This document shows, piece by piece, positions 8,803 to 17,077 of a stretch of 64,000 bases of DNA. The notes under the pieces were generated by a model, which saw only the letters and a list, made by a program, of their open reading frames with translations, did not search any database and was not told where the DNA came from. Where the stretch lies: contig JBPOHI010000100.1 in NCBI GenBank assembly GCA_052035735.1, forward strand, positions 1-64,000. The letters are read 5' to 3'. This DNA comes from JAGPDF01 sp052035735 (GTDB lineage Bacteria; Acidobacteriota; Thermoanaerobaculia; Multivoradales; JAGPDF01). How positions within the stretch are numbered: the stretch's first letter is position 1; every line of letters starts with the position of its first letter. Both the position numbers and the translations under genes were made by a program.

Positions 8803-9303
8803 ATGGCTACGCACTCCGATTCCCCCGTTTCGACCGCCCCCCCGGAGGGATCTCCCGGGTCCGGCCGCGCCCGCCTCGCGGCGACGATCGGTGGCCTGCG
8901 CGCCGCCGTCCGTCAACGCCAGGGGGAGGCGGCGACGATCCGCACCGGGGCGGACGAGTTGCACGGTCTGTTGCTCGAGCTGCAGCGTCATGAGTTCGTC
9001 CAGGAACCGGTGCCGGTCTCCCCGCGCCCGGTCTATGGCCGGCTGCTGGTCTTCGTGCGCAAGGCCTTCTACCACCTGTTCGTCAAGTGGCACGCGCGCG
9101 CCGTCCTGCAGCAGCAGAACAGCTTCAACCAGAGCGCCAGCCGGCTCCTGACCGAGCTCGCCCAGCGGCAGAAGCGCGCGGCGGAGGAGGCGATCCAGCT
9201 CGAGCTGCGTCTGCAGCGGCTGGAGCAGACAGGGGCCGCCGGGGCGGCGCTCGCGGCGCCGGCTTCCGCTGAACGCGGAGACTCCGGGAGCGCGGCCGGG
9301 TGA
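8803..9303 (+). CDS. Small polysaccharide-locus protein with coiled-coil C-terminus
   Basis: 166 residues. The centre reads RPVYGRLLVFVRKAFYHLF and then QQQNSFNQS. Similar segments (a Pro-Gly pair, a basic amphipathic helix, then QQN.FN) are found in O-antigen and exopolysaccharide clusters, often as the leading part of methyltransferases or glycosyltransferases. Here it is a free-standing protein that ends in an Ala/Glu/Gln-rich heptad-like helix. I infer a scaffold or membrane-associated helper for the glycosyltransferases; no enzymatic motif is present. The ATG at 8803 was chosen because the open frame upstream of it is antisense to the divergent glycosyltransferase. It overlaps the next gene by GTGA. 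Confidence 0.7.
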   Translation: MATHSDSPVSTAPPEGSPGSGRARLAATIGGLRAAVRQRQGEAATIRTGADELHGLLLELQRHEFVQEPVPVSPRPVYGRLLVFVRKAFYHLFVKWHARAVLQQQNSFNQSASRLLTELAQRQKRAAEEAIQLELRLQRLEQTGAAGAALAAPASAERGDSGSAAG

Positions 9304-10349
9304 GTGCCCGGATCGCCATCTGCGCGGCACAGATTCCATTCATCCGGGGCGGCGCCGAAGTCCTCTACGAGAGCCTGCGCGACGAGCTGGTGCGGCGCGG
9401 ACATCGGGCGGAAATCGTCAGCCTGCCGTTCAATTGGTCGTCGCGGCTGAATATCGTACAGAGTGCCCTTGCCTGGCGCCTGATCGACCTGACGAGCGCG
9501 GCAGGACAGCCGATCGACCTGGTGATCGCCACGCGGTTCCCGTCGTATCTCGTGCGTCATCCGCGCAAGGTGGTCTGGTTGATCCACCAGTTTCGCCAGA
9601 TCTACGACCTCAAGGGGACCCGGTTCAGCGACTTCGGCGAGCGCCCCGAGGACGCCGAGACCGAGAGCATGCTGCGCCGCTTCGACCAGCGCGCCCTCGG
9701 CGAGGCCAGCGCGCGCTACTCGATCTCGCGCAATACCGCCGATCGTCTGGCGCGGTTCAACAAGCTCGAGGCCCAGCCGCTTTATCCGCCGCCGGCGCTG
9801 GGCGGCCGCTACCGGTCGGGCGAGCCCGGCGATTACCTGCTCTCGGTCGGCCGGCTCGATCCGATGAAGCGCTTCGATCTGCTGCTGCGGGCGGTGGCCG
9901 CGGCGAAGTCGCCCGTGCGCTGCGTGATCGCCGGCGACGGTCCGGATCGCGATCGCCTGGCGGCGCTCGCCAGTGAGCTGGGGATCTCGTCGCGCGTCGA
10001 GCTGCCGGGCAGGGTTTCGGACGAGCGCCTGATCGAGCTCTACGCCGGTGCGCTCGCCGTCTTCTATGCGCCGTTCGACGAGGACTACGGCTACGTAACG
10101 GTCGAGGCCTTTCAGTCGCGCCGCCCGGTGCTGACCACCGCAGACAGCGGCGGCGTCCTCGAGTTCGTGCGCGACGGAGTCAACGGCTTCGTCTGTCAGC
10201 CCGGGGCGCATCGCGAAATGGGTGCACGCATCGACCGCCTGGCCGGGGACCCCGAGTTGGCGCGGCGTCTCGGCGCCGCAGGCGAGGAGTGCGTCGCGGA
10301 GATCCACTGGGACGGCGTCGTCGAGCGTCTGCTCGCGCCCCTCGCCTGA
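9300..10349 (+). CDS. GT4-family glycosyltransferase
   Basis: 349 residues from a GTG overlapping the previous stop as GTGA. The N-terminus has IPFIRGGAEVLYESLRDEL, the middle YLLSVGRLDPMKRFDLLL, and the donor site DEDYGYVTVEAFQSRRPV, all GT-B/GT4 features. The protein is cytosolic. Its coupling to the coiled-coil protein and to the next glycosyltransferase suggests that these proteins work on the same glycan. Confidence 0.88.
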   Translation: MSARIAICAAQIPFIRGGAEVLYESLRDELVRRGHRAEIVSLPFNWSSRLNIVQSALAWRLIDLTSAAGQPIDLVIATRFPSYLVRHPRKVVWLIHQFRQIYDLKGTRFSDFGERPEDAETESMLRRFDQRALGEASARYSISRNTADRLARFNKLEAQPLYPPPALGGRYRSGEPGDYLLSVGRLDPMKRFDLLLRAVAAAKSPVRCVIAGDGPDRDRLAALASELGISSRVELPGRVSDERLIELYAGALAVFYAPFDEDYGYVTVEAFQSRRPVLTTADSGGVLEFVRDGVNGFVCQPGAHREMGARIDRLAGDPELARRLGAAGEECVAEIHWDGVVERLLAPLA

Positions 10350-10357
10350 GCGCGCCG

Positions 10358-11728
10358 TTGCGAATCGCCTGGGTCAGCCCGCTGCCACCGGCGTCGTCGG
10401 GAATCGCCGACTACAGCGCCATCCTGCTGCCGCACCTGGCTCGCCGGCACGACTTCGAGCTCTTTCACGAGGCCGGCGATCCGCCGGCCGCAGAGGTCGC
10501 CGCGCGCTGGCCTTGCCACCCGGTCTCGGCCCTGCGGGCCGACGCGGCGCGCTTCGACCTCGTGGTTTACCAGATCGGCAACAGTGCGCCGCATCATGCC
10601 GAGAGCTACCGCCTCGCCCTCGACCTGCCCGGCGTCGTGGTGCTGCACGAGTTCATGCTCCATCACCTGGTGCGCGGCCTGAGCCTCGCGCGCGGCGATG
10701 CCCGGGCCTATGTCGAGGAGATGCGCTACTCTGCCGGCCAGAGCGGCGAGATGGCGGCCCGGCGTCTGCTCGACACCCACTATCCGGTCGACACCTGGAA
10801 CTATCCGCTGTTCGAACGCCTGGTGGATCGCAGCCGGGCCGTCCTGGTGCACAACGAGTTCGCCCGCTGCCGCGTGCTGGCGAGCCGGCCCTTGGCCGAA
10901 GTGTGCCGCATGCCGATGCCGATCGAGACCGCCGCGCTGGTGCCGCCGACGCGCAGCGAGCAGCGCGCGATCCGCGAGCGACTCGGTCTCGCGCCCGAGG
11001 CTTTCGTCGTCGCCTCGTTCGGCTTCGTCACGCCGCACAAGCGCCTCGAAGTGGCGTTGCCCGCCTTCGCGCGGCTGCGCGAAACTCACCCGGAAGCGGT
11101 GTTCGCAATCGTCGGCGAGTGTTCGCCGCACTACGATTTCGCCGCCGTGCTGGAGCGCTTCGGCAGCAGCGGCGTGCGCGTCGTCGGCCGGGTCGAAGAG
11201 AGCGCGTTCGACGACTGGATGCGCGCTTGCGATGTCGCGGTGAATCTCCGTCACCCCACCGGCGGCGAGACCTCGGCGTCGTTCATCCGCCTGCTCGCCT
11301 TCGGGCGGCCGACCATCGTCAACCAGGTGGGCGCCTTCGCCGAGGTGCCGGAAGGGGCCTGTCTGCAGGTCCCGCTCGACGGATTCGAGGAGTCGACGCT
11401 GGTCGCCTACCTTTCGGCACTCGCCGAACGACCGGAGCTCGCGGCGGGAATCGCCAGCGAAGCGCGCGCCTTTGCCCTCGCCGGGCACTCCGTGGCAGCC
11501 GCGGCGGAGGCGTGCCTCGAGCTGCTCGAGCGGACGGCAGCGGCGCCGCTGCCTGGCGACGTCGCCGTGCCGCCGCTCGCCCCTTACCCTGCCGCGGACC
11601 CCTGGCCCGCCCTGTTGGCGGTCTTGGGTGGCGAGCTCGCCGATCTCGGTCTGGGAGAGGGCGACGAGGCCGTACTCGGAGCTCTCGCCGAGCATCTGGT
11701 CGAGCTCGGCAACGGCGGACGCGAGTGA
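10358..11728 (+). CDS. Glycosyltransferase (GT4-like)
   Basis: 456 residues from a TTG 8 bases after the upstream stop. This start puts the Rossmann strand RIAWVSPLPPASSGIADYS at the extreme N-terminus, as in relatives. The longer ATG-started frame from 10289 is an overlap artefact inside the preceding gene. The C-terminal half has SFGFVTPHKRLEVALPAF and GETSASFIRLLAFGRPTIV, a GT4-like donor region with a Glu-rich loop. After about residue 390 there is an extra 60-residue tail of unknown role. It overlaps the next gene by GTGA. Confidence 0.82.
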   Translation: MRIAWVSPLPPASSGIADYSAILLPHLARRHDFELFHEAGDPPAAEVAARWPCHPVSALRADAARFDLVVYQIGNSAPHHAESYRLALDLPGVVVLHEFMLHHLVRGLSLARGDARAYVEEMRYSAGQSGEMAARRLLDTHYPVDTWNYPLFERLVDRSRAVLVHNEFARCRVLASRPLAEVCRMPMPIETAALVPPTRSEQRAIRERLGLAPEAFVVASFGFVTPHKRLEVALPAFARLRETHPEAVFAIVGECSPHYDFAAVLERFGSSGVRVVGRVEESAFDDWMRACDVAVNLRHPTGGETSASFIRLLAFGRPTIVNQVGAFAEVPEGACLQVPLDGFEESTLVAYLSALAERPELAAGIASEARAFALAGHSVAAAAEACLELLERTAAAPLPGDVAVPPLAPYPAADPWPALLAVLGGELADLGLGEGDEAVLGALAEHLVELGNGGRE

Positions 11729-13026
11729 GCTCCCGGCGTTCGCTCGCGCGGCGCTTCGCGCCCCTCTTCCTCACTGTCGCGGCGGCGGTGAGCGGCTTCC
11801 TTTACTACCGCCTTCATTTCGCTGCCGCCGAGACGCCGGCGGTCGCTTCGCCCGAGCTCGCCCGGCTCCTGGCCGACGACGCGCCGTTCGAGAGCGTGCT
11901 CTGGCTCGCTTCGCCGCACCAGAATCTGGGCGCGCTCGACGAGCGGGTGGGCGACCTCGAGCTCTATCTCGGTGAGCTGTCGCGTCTGACCGGAGTGCGC
12001 CTGCCTCGCCTGCCGCGTTTCGGGCCCTTCGCCCTGCCGCCGGCGCGGGAGCTCGTGCTGGGCTGGAACGGCGGCGGCGAGTCGTTTCTCGGTGTCGCCC
12101 GCATCGAGCCCGGAATCGGTTGGATCGCCCGGCTCGCCGGCCGTGTGGCCGGTACCCCTTGGCTCGCCGGCGGGCGGATCGACGCTGCGGGACGGAGCTT
12201 CGACGTGCGCTGGCAGGGTCCGCTCTGGATCGTCACGAGTGGCACACCTTTCGCCTTCGAGCCCTCGACGCTGGCGGCTCGGGAAAGAGCGCCGTCCGCC
12301 GGAGAGCCGCTCGCGCTCGCCCAGCTCCGGCTGCGGCACGCGACCGGGCCGGTCCCCGCCGGGCGTTTCGTCCTGGCGCGCGGTTCCGACGGGCTCGAGG
12401 TGCGCTCCGGAGAGCTGCCGCAGGTCGTCCAGGCAGCCTCCGAGTGGAGCTTCCCGGGCGTCGCGCTGTGGGCGAGCACTACGGACCGCGGGCCGGTCGG
12501 CGGACCCGGTCTGGTGCTCCTCTGGGAAGCGGCCGAAGGGGCGATCCCGCGGGTCGCCGTCCTGCAGCGCGGTGGCGGGCGGAGCTTCCGTTTGCCCGGC
12601 GAGTCGATTCTCGCCATGATGGGAGCAGCGGAGCCCGCTTCGCGCTTGGGCTGGACCGTTCGCGCGACGCAGAAGAGCGCTCGCCGCGAGGCCCTGCTCA
12701 TGGTCCCCTGGTTCGAACGCCAGCTGCCGCGCCCGGGTGGGCGAGGGCCGTGGCTCGGTCGCGCCGGCCGGCTGGTGCCCGCGGCGAGCGTCCGGACGCT
12801 CGATCTGCTGGTGGGCAGCCTCGAGAAGCTGCCTCTCCTGCCCCCCGGGGAGATGCAGCGGCTGGTCGCCGCCAGCCGCCTGCTCGCCCCCTTCCAGAGC
12901 TGCGGCGCGGTCGCCTTCGAGGTCTGGCACGACCCGGAGGGGGCGCGACTGCGGCTCTGCACGCCCGTAGGGGAGCCCGGCACGGAGGCGGAGATCGAGG
13001 AATCGTCCCCTTCCGAGGACGAGTAA
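11725..13026 (+). CDS. Unrecognised membrane-anchored protein of the polysaccharide locus
   Basis: 433 residues from GTG in a GTGA overlap. I do not recognise the family. It has a short basic N-terminus, one hydrophobic segment (about residues 9-26, APLFLTVAAAVSGFLYY) and then a long soluble region, so it should be anchored in the inner membrane and face the periplasm. The soluble part is rich in Leu, Ala and Arg with repeated W-G-P/F-L patches and no nucleotide or metal motif. The last dozen residues are strongly acidic (ESSPSEDE). As the final gene of the arm it could assist export or assembly; this is inference from position only. Confidence 0.7.
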   Translation: MSSRRSLARRFAPLFLTVAAAVSGFLYYRLHFAAAETPAVASPELARLLADDAPFESVLWLASPHQNLGALDERVGDLELYLGELSRLTGVRLPRLPRFGPFALPPARELVLGWNGGGESFLGVARIEPGIGWIARLAGRVAGTPWLAGGRIDAAGRSFDVRWQGPLWIVTSGTPFAFEPSTLAARERAPSAGEPLALAQLRLRHATGPVPAGRFVLARGSDGLEVRSGELPQVVQAASEWSFPGVALWASTTDRGPVGGPGLVLLWEAAEGAIPRVAVLQRGGGRSFRLPGESILAMMGAAEPASRLGWTVRATQKSARREALLMVPWFERQLPRPGGRGPWLGRAGRLVPAASVRTLDLLVGSLEKLPLLPPGEMQRLVAASRLLAPFQSCGAVAFEVWHDPEGARLRLCTPVGEPGTEAEIEESSPSEDE

Positions 13027-13027
13027 A

Positions 13028-13056
13028 TTGACGAAAAGGCCCGGATCCGTTAGGCT
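13028..13056 (+). promoter_or_regulatory. Sigma-70-type promoter of the yceD-rpmF-plsX-fab operon
   Basis: TTGACG (13028-13033), a 17-base spacer and TAGGCT (13051-13056) start right after the previous gene's stop. This is the best -35/-10 pair I found in the window. It predicts a transcript start near 13063 and a short leader before the ATG at 13084. Confidence 0.6.
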
Positions 13057-13083
13057 TCGTCGGCTTTCTGGGGGGCACGAGGG

Positions 13084-13623
13084 ATGATGATCCGCCTGGA
13101 TGCTGCCCGCTACGAGCCCTTCCTCTGGCAGGAGTCGATCGAGCTCAAGGAGGACGAGAGGCGCGACCTGGAGTTGCTCGAAGTGAGCCCGGTCCGCTGC
13201 CAGGGCAGCCTGACGCATACGGCTCCGGATTTTCTGCTGCACGCCGACCTGCGCTACGAGCAGACGGTGGCCTGCAACCGTTGCCTGAAGCCGGTCGCGC
13301 AGCCGGTCGCGAGCGCGATCGATCTTGTCCTCGTGGAGCGCTCGCGCAAGCGCGAGGCGACGGCGGACGAGGAGCTCGAAGCGCAGGAGCTGGGGCTGGT
13401 GGAAGTGGAAGGGGGCGTCTTCGACAGTCGCCCGCTGTTCATCGAACAGGTGGAGCTCAGCCTGCCGATGAAGCCGCTCTGCCGGGAGGACTGCAGGGGT
13501 CTCTGTCCGCAATGCGGCGAAGACTGGAACGAAGGGCGCTGCGACTGCGTCCACGAAGTCGTGGATCCGCGCTGGGCGGCGCTCGCGAAGCTCAAGGAAC
13601 CGCGAGCCGGAGGAGCCGGCTGA
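13084..13623 (+). CDS. yceD: YceD/DUF177-family protein
   Basis: 179 residues. It has the family layout: an N-terminal beta region, CNRCLKPV in the middle (residues 63-66) and the C-terminal cysteine cluster CREDCRGLCPQCGEDW ending in CDC. The last block is a likely zinc site. In other bacteria the YceD family is linked to 23S rRNA accumulation and ribosome biogenesis, and the gene regularly precedes rpmF, as here. It is the first gene of the operon, so ribosome assembly and phospholipid/fatty-acid synthesis share one promoter. Confidence 0.85.
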   Translation: MMIRLDAARYEPFLWQESIELKEDERRDLELLEVSPVRCQGSLTHTAPDFLLHADLRYEQTVACNRCLKPVAQPVASAIDLVLVERSRKREATADEELEAQELGLVEVEGGVFDSRPLFIEQVELSLPMKPLCREDCRGLCPQCGEDWNEGRCDCVHEVVDPRWAALAKLKEPRAGGAG

Positions 13624-13694
13624 ACTGGCCGAATTCGCGGCGCCGCGAGCGGTCGAGGATGGACAGCAGCGAGAACTGAAGAGGGGAAGCGAAG

Positions 13695-13880
13695 ATGCCG
13701 AATCCGAAGCGACGTCATTCCAAGGCCCGGCGCGACAAGCGCCGCGCGCACGATGCACTCACCCTGCCGGCGTCGTCGCTCTGTGCGACGTGCGGCGAGC
13801 GCAAGCTCCCGCATCGCGTCTGTCCGTCCTGCGGCACCTACCGCGGACGCGACGTCGTCGACGTGCAGGCCCGCACCTAA
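13695..13880 (+). CDS. rpmF: 50S ribosomal protein L32
   Basis: 61 residues, normal length. The N-terminus reads MPNPKRRHSKARRDKRRAHD, and the zinc-ribbon cysteines are in CATCGERKLPHRVCPSCG, so this is the four-cysteine, zinc-binding form. RBS GAGGGGAAG lies a few bases upstream. The position between yceD and plsX is the classical arrangement. Confidence 0.97.
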   Translation: MPNPKRRHSKARRDKRRAHDALTLPASSLCATCGERKLPHRVCPSCGTYRGRDVVDVQART

Positions 13881-13906
13881 GGTCCCGCCGAGCTCCAGTA
13901 CTTCGA

Positions 13907-14941
13907 ATGCGCATCGCCGTCGACGCGATGGGAGGCGACTTCGCTCCGCGCGCCGCGGTGCGCGGAGCGTTCGACAGCGCCGTCGAGGACGGCGTCTCGA
14001 TTCTCCTGGTGGGAGACGCCAAGCGCCTCGAGCGTGAGCTCCAGAGACTGGGGCGCTCGGCGGACGTGCGCGAGCGAATCGAGATCGTCCACGCCGAGCA
14101 ACGCATCGAGATGGACGATCCGCCGACGGTGGTGCGCAAGAAACGTCAGTCGTCGCTGGTCCTCTGCGCCGGCCTGGTGCGCGAAGGGAAGGCGCAGGCG
14201 ATGGTCAGCGCCGGCAACACCGGCGCCGCCATGGTCGCCGCCAAGCTGTTCCTCGGCGCCCTGCCGGGAGTCGACCGGCCGGCGCTCGCCGCGGTCTTCC
14301 CGAATCCGCGCGGACGTACCGTCGTGCTCGATGTCGGCGCCAACGTCGACTCGCGGCCCGAGCACCTGCGCCAGTTCGCGGTCATGGGGCATTTCTATGC
14401 CCAGGAGGTCGTAGGCATCACCGCGCCGCGCATCGGGTTGCTGTCGATCGGCGAAGAGGAGGCCAAGGGCTCGGGGCTGACGCGAGAGGTCTTCCGTTCG
14501 CTCAAGGCGACCGGCCTCAACTTCATCGGCAACGTCGAAGGGCGAGACGTCTTCAACGGTGAGGCCGATGTGGTCGTCTGCGACGGCTTCGTCGGCAACG
14601 TGCTGCTCAAGTCCGCCGAGTCGATGGCGGAGCTGATCGTCTCGATGATGCGCGAGGAGCTGCGCCGCACCCTGCGCACCCGTCTCGGAGGCTGGCTCGC
14701 GCGACCGGCGTTTGTCGCTTTCAAGAGGCGCACCGACTACGCGGAGTACGGAGCGGTACCGCTTCTCGGCGTCGCCGGCGGTTGTTTCATCGCACACGGG
14801 CGCTCGAACGCCAAGGCGATCCGCTCCTCGATCCGACGGGCCGTCGAGTTCAGCGTCGCGGAGCTGCACGTCAAGATCCGCGACAAGGTCGAAGAGCTGC
14901 ATGCCGCCGAAGCCCGCCTCGCGGCGGCGGTCGCCGGCTGA
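13907..14941 (+). CDS. plsX: Phosphate acyltransferase PlsX
   Basis: 344 residues from the ATG of RIAVDAMGGDFAPRA, the universal PlsX N-terminus. The open frame extends upstream to 13790 but only as a shadow of rpmF. Further family motifs are SAGNTGAAM, DVGANVDSRPEHLRQFA and VCDGFVGNVLLKS. PlsX converts acyl-ACP to acyl-phosphate, the acyl donor for glycerol-3-phosphate acylation by PlsY. The gap after rpmF is 26 bases; fabD follows after 19. Confidence 0.96.
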   Translation: MRIAVDAMGGDFAPRAAVRGAFDSAVEDGVSILLVGDAKRLERELQRLGRSADVRERIEIVHAEQRIEMDDPPTVVRKKRQSSLVLCAGLVREGKAQAMVSAGNTGAAMVAAKLFLGALPGVDRPALAAVFPNPRGRTVVLDVGANVDSRPEHLRQFAVMGHFYAQEVVGITAPRIGLLSIGEEEAKGSGLTREVFRSLKATGLNFIGNVEGRDVFNGEADVVVCDGFVGNVLLKSAESMAELIVSMMREELRRTLRTRLGGWLARPAFVAFKRRTDYAEYGAVPLLGVAGGCFIAHGRSNAKAIRSSIRRAVEFSVAELHVKIRDKVEELHAAEARLAAAVAG

Positions 14942-14960
14942 AATCCTGCGGAGGAGCGCT

Positions 14961-15926
14961 GTGGAACCGAAAACCGCATTCCTTTTTCCTGGCCAGGGCT
15001 CGCAGAAACTCGGCATGGGCCGGGCCTGGGCGGAGGGCTTCTCCGAAGCCCGTGCTGCCTTCGACGAGGCCTCTCTCGCGCTCGGCTTCGATGTCGCCGC
15101 GCTCTGCTGGGAGGGGCCGGAATCCGACCTGCAGCTGACCGCGAACACCCAACCTGCGATCCTCACCGCCTCGGTCGCCATGTCGCGAGTGCTCGCCGCG
15201 CGCGGCGTTCGCCCCGACGCGGTCGCCGGGCACAGCCTCGGCGAGTACTCGGCGCTGGTCGCCGCCGGGGTGCTGACCCTGGCCGACGCCGTCCGCCTGG
15301 TCCGCCGGCGCGGCGAGCTGATGCAGGAGGCGGTGCCGGTCGGTGTCGGGGCGATGGCCGCGATCCTCGGCCTCGAAGCCGAGGCCGTACGGGCGGTGGC
15401 GGCGGAGGCCGCGGGCGACGCCGGCGAGACCTGTTCCGTCGCCAACTACAACTCGCCGGAACAGACCGTGATCGCAGGTCACAAGGCCGCGGTCGAGCGG
15501 GCCATGCTGCTGGCCAAGGAGCGCGGCGCGAAACGCGCCCTGCCGCTGCCGGTGTCCGCTCCCTTCCATTGCGCCCTGATGCGCCCGGCGCGCACCGGAC
15601 TCGCGCCGCAGCTGGCCGCGACCGGGTTCGCCACGGCGGCAGTGCCGGTGGTGGTCAACATCGACGCCCGCGCCGAGAGCGCGGGGGATGCCCTGCGCTC
15701 CGCGCTCGAACGACAGATCGACGGTCCGGTGCGCTGGGTCGAGTCGGTACGCTTCCTGCACGGCGAGATGGGCGTGCGCCGTTTCGTCGAGGTGGGTCCG
15801 GGCAACGTCCTCTCCGGCTTGGTCAAGCGCATCGTCCCCGGGGTCGAAGCTGTGTCGGTGTCGGAGCCCGCTGCGCTCGAAACTCTGGCGGCGAGCGCCG
15901 CCGGTACTGCGCCGAAAGTGAACTGA
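14961..15926 (+). CDS. fabD: Malonyl-CoA:ACP transacylase
   Basis: 321 residues from GTG with GGAGGAG just upstream. FLFPGQGSQKLGMG at the N-terminus and GHSLGEYSAL with nucleophile Ser92 are definitive, and the oxyanion/His region is PVSAPFHCALM. It loads malonyl groups on ACP. fabH, which often sits between plsX and fabD, is absent here. The neighbouring polyketide-like genes have no acyltransferase of their own in this window, so FabD could serve both (inference). Confidence 0.96.
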   Translation: MEPKTAFLFPGQGSQKLGMGRAWAEGFSEARAAFDEASLALGFDVAALCWEGPESDLQLTANTQPAILTASVAMSRVLAARGVRPDAVAGHSLGEYSALVAAGVLTLADAVRLVRRRGELMQEAVPVGVGAMAAILGLEAEAVRAVAAEAAGDAGETCSVANYNSPEQTVIAGHKAAVERAMLLAKERGAKRALPLPVSAPFHCALMRPARTGLAPQLAATGFATAAVPVVVNIDARAESAGDALRSALERQIDGPVRWVESVRFLHGEMGVRRFVEVGPGNVLSGLVKRIVPGVEAVSVSEPAALETLAASAAGTAPKVN

Positions 15927-15936
15927 GGAGATCGTC

Positions 15937-16680
15937 ATGTTCCGATTGGACGGCAAGACCGCACTCGTCACCGGCGCCTCGCAAGGAATCGGCGAGGCGA
16001 TCGCACGCCAGCTCGCCGAGCGGGGGGCCAAGGTGGTGCTCGCGGCGCGCAATGCCGAGAAGCTCACCCGGGTCGCCGGAGAGATTCTCGCGAGCGGAGG
16101 CAAGGCCCACGTCCTGGCCCTCGATCTCGCCCGGCCGGAGGAGATCGGCGAGCGTCTGAAAGGACTGCCCGAGGAGTTCGCGGAGATCGACATTCTGGTC
16201 AACAACGCCGGCATCACCGGCGACAACCTGCTGGCGCGGATGAGCCTCGAACAGTGGCGCAGCGTGCTCGATACCAACCTCACCGGCGCCTTCGCCGTAA
16301 CCCGCGAGCTGGTGCGCGGCATGATGCGGCGTCGCTGGGGGCGCATCGTCACCGTTTCGTCGGTCATCGGACTCATGGGGAACGCCGGCCAGGCCAACTA
16401 CGCCGCCGCCAAGGCGGGCCTCATCGGCTTCAGCAAGTCCCTGGCGCGCGAGCTGGCGAGCCGCAATATCACGGCGAACGTCGTGGCGCCCGGCTTCATC
16501 GAGACCGCCATGACCGAAGCGCTTCCCGAGGCGACCCGCAGCGAGATGTTCGGGCGCATCCCGCTGGGGCGCCTGGGGAAGTCGGAGGACATCGCAGGCG
16601 CCGTGGTCTATCTCGCCAGCGAAGAGGCGAGTTACGTCACCGGACAGGTGCTCAATGTCTCCGGCGGCCTGTACATCTGA
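15937..16680 (+). CDS. fabG: 3-oxoacyl-ACP reductase FabG
   Basis: 247 residues. It is a short-chain dehydrogenase with the NADP motif TGASQGIGEA, NNAG, catalytic Ser in VSSVIG and the YAAAKAG Tyr-Lys pair. The C-terminus ends VLNVSGGLYI, as usual for FabG. RBS GAGGAG lies upstream; it follows fabD by 10 bases. It catalyses NADPH-dependent reduction of 3-ketoacyl-ACP in the fatty-acid cycle. Confidence 0.95.
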   Translation: MFRLDGKTALVTGASQGIGEAIARQLAERGAKVVLAARNAEKLTRVAGEILASGGKAHVLALDLARPEEIGERLKGLPEEFAEIDILVNNAGITGDNLLARMSLEQWRSVLDTNLTGAFAVTRELVRGMMRRRWGRIVTVSSVIGLMGNAGQANYAAAKAGLIGFSKSLARELASRNITANVVAPGFIETAMTEALPEATRSEMFGRIPLGRLGKSEDIAGAVVYLASEEASYVTGQVLNVSGGLYI

Positions 16681-16695
16681 CGAATCCTGCCGGAG

Positions 16696-16726
16696 TTGGA
16701 CGCGATTCTCGAAGTTGTGCTAAAAA
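16696..16726 (+). promoter_or_regulatory. Possible internal promoter before acpP
   Basis: TTGGAC (16696-16701) and TGC-TAAAAA (-10 at 16721-16726) lie in the 85-base fabG-acpP gap. The spacing of 19 bases is long, but the -10 shares the TGCTAAA core seen elsewhere. An extra promoter for the abundant carrier protein would make sense. Confidence 0.4.
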
Positions 16727-16765
16727 TCCACCCTGCTTTGAGCTTCCCATGGAGGAGTTTGCGAC

Positions 16766-17008
16766 ATGTCCGTTGCCGAGAAGGTGAAGAGCATCATCGT
16801 GGAGCAGCTCGGCGTTGAGGCCGACGAAGTGACGTCCGAGGCCAGCTTCACCGAGGATCTGGGCGCCGACTCCCTCGACATCGTCGAGCTGGTCATGGCG
16901 TTCGAAGAGGAGTTCGGGATCGAGATCCCGGACGAGGACGCGGAGAAGATCGGCCGGGTCCAGGAAGCCGTCAGCTACATCGAGAAGCACGCCGCGGAAA
17001 AGAACTGA
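16766..17008 (+). CDS. acpP: Acyl carrier protein (primary metabolism)
   Basis: 80 residues, acidic, with the phosphopantetheine site LGADSLDIVEL (Ser36) and the helix MAFEEEFGIEIPDED. It has a strong GGAGGA site upstream. It carries the growing acyl chain for FabD, FabG and FabF. A second, divergent ACP lies at 46725 in the biosynthetic cluster. Confidence 0.96.
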   Translation: MSVAEKVKSIIVEQLGVEADEVTSEASFTEDLGADSLDIVELVMAFEEEFGIEIPDEDAEKIGRVQEAVSYIEKHAAEKN

Positions 17009-17077
17009 CCGGCCCTCCGGGTCCGTTCCTTTCGACTCTCACTCCACTGACCTCACGACTCCTTCGCGAGAATTCAT

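Noticed and set aside
10222..13026. 934-residue open frame on the plus strand
   Set aside because: The first 500 residues are a shadow of the 10358 glycosyltransferase; the real gene begins at the GTG at 11725.
17009..17050. Possible terminator between acpP and fabF
   Set aside because: GACC/GGTC-type pairing is only four bases with no T-run; read-through to fabF is more likely.
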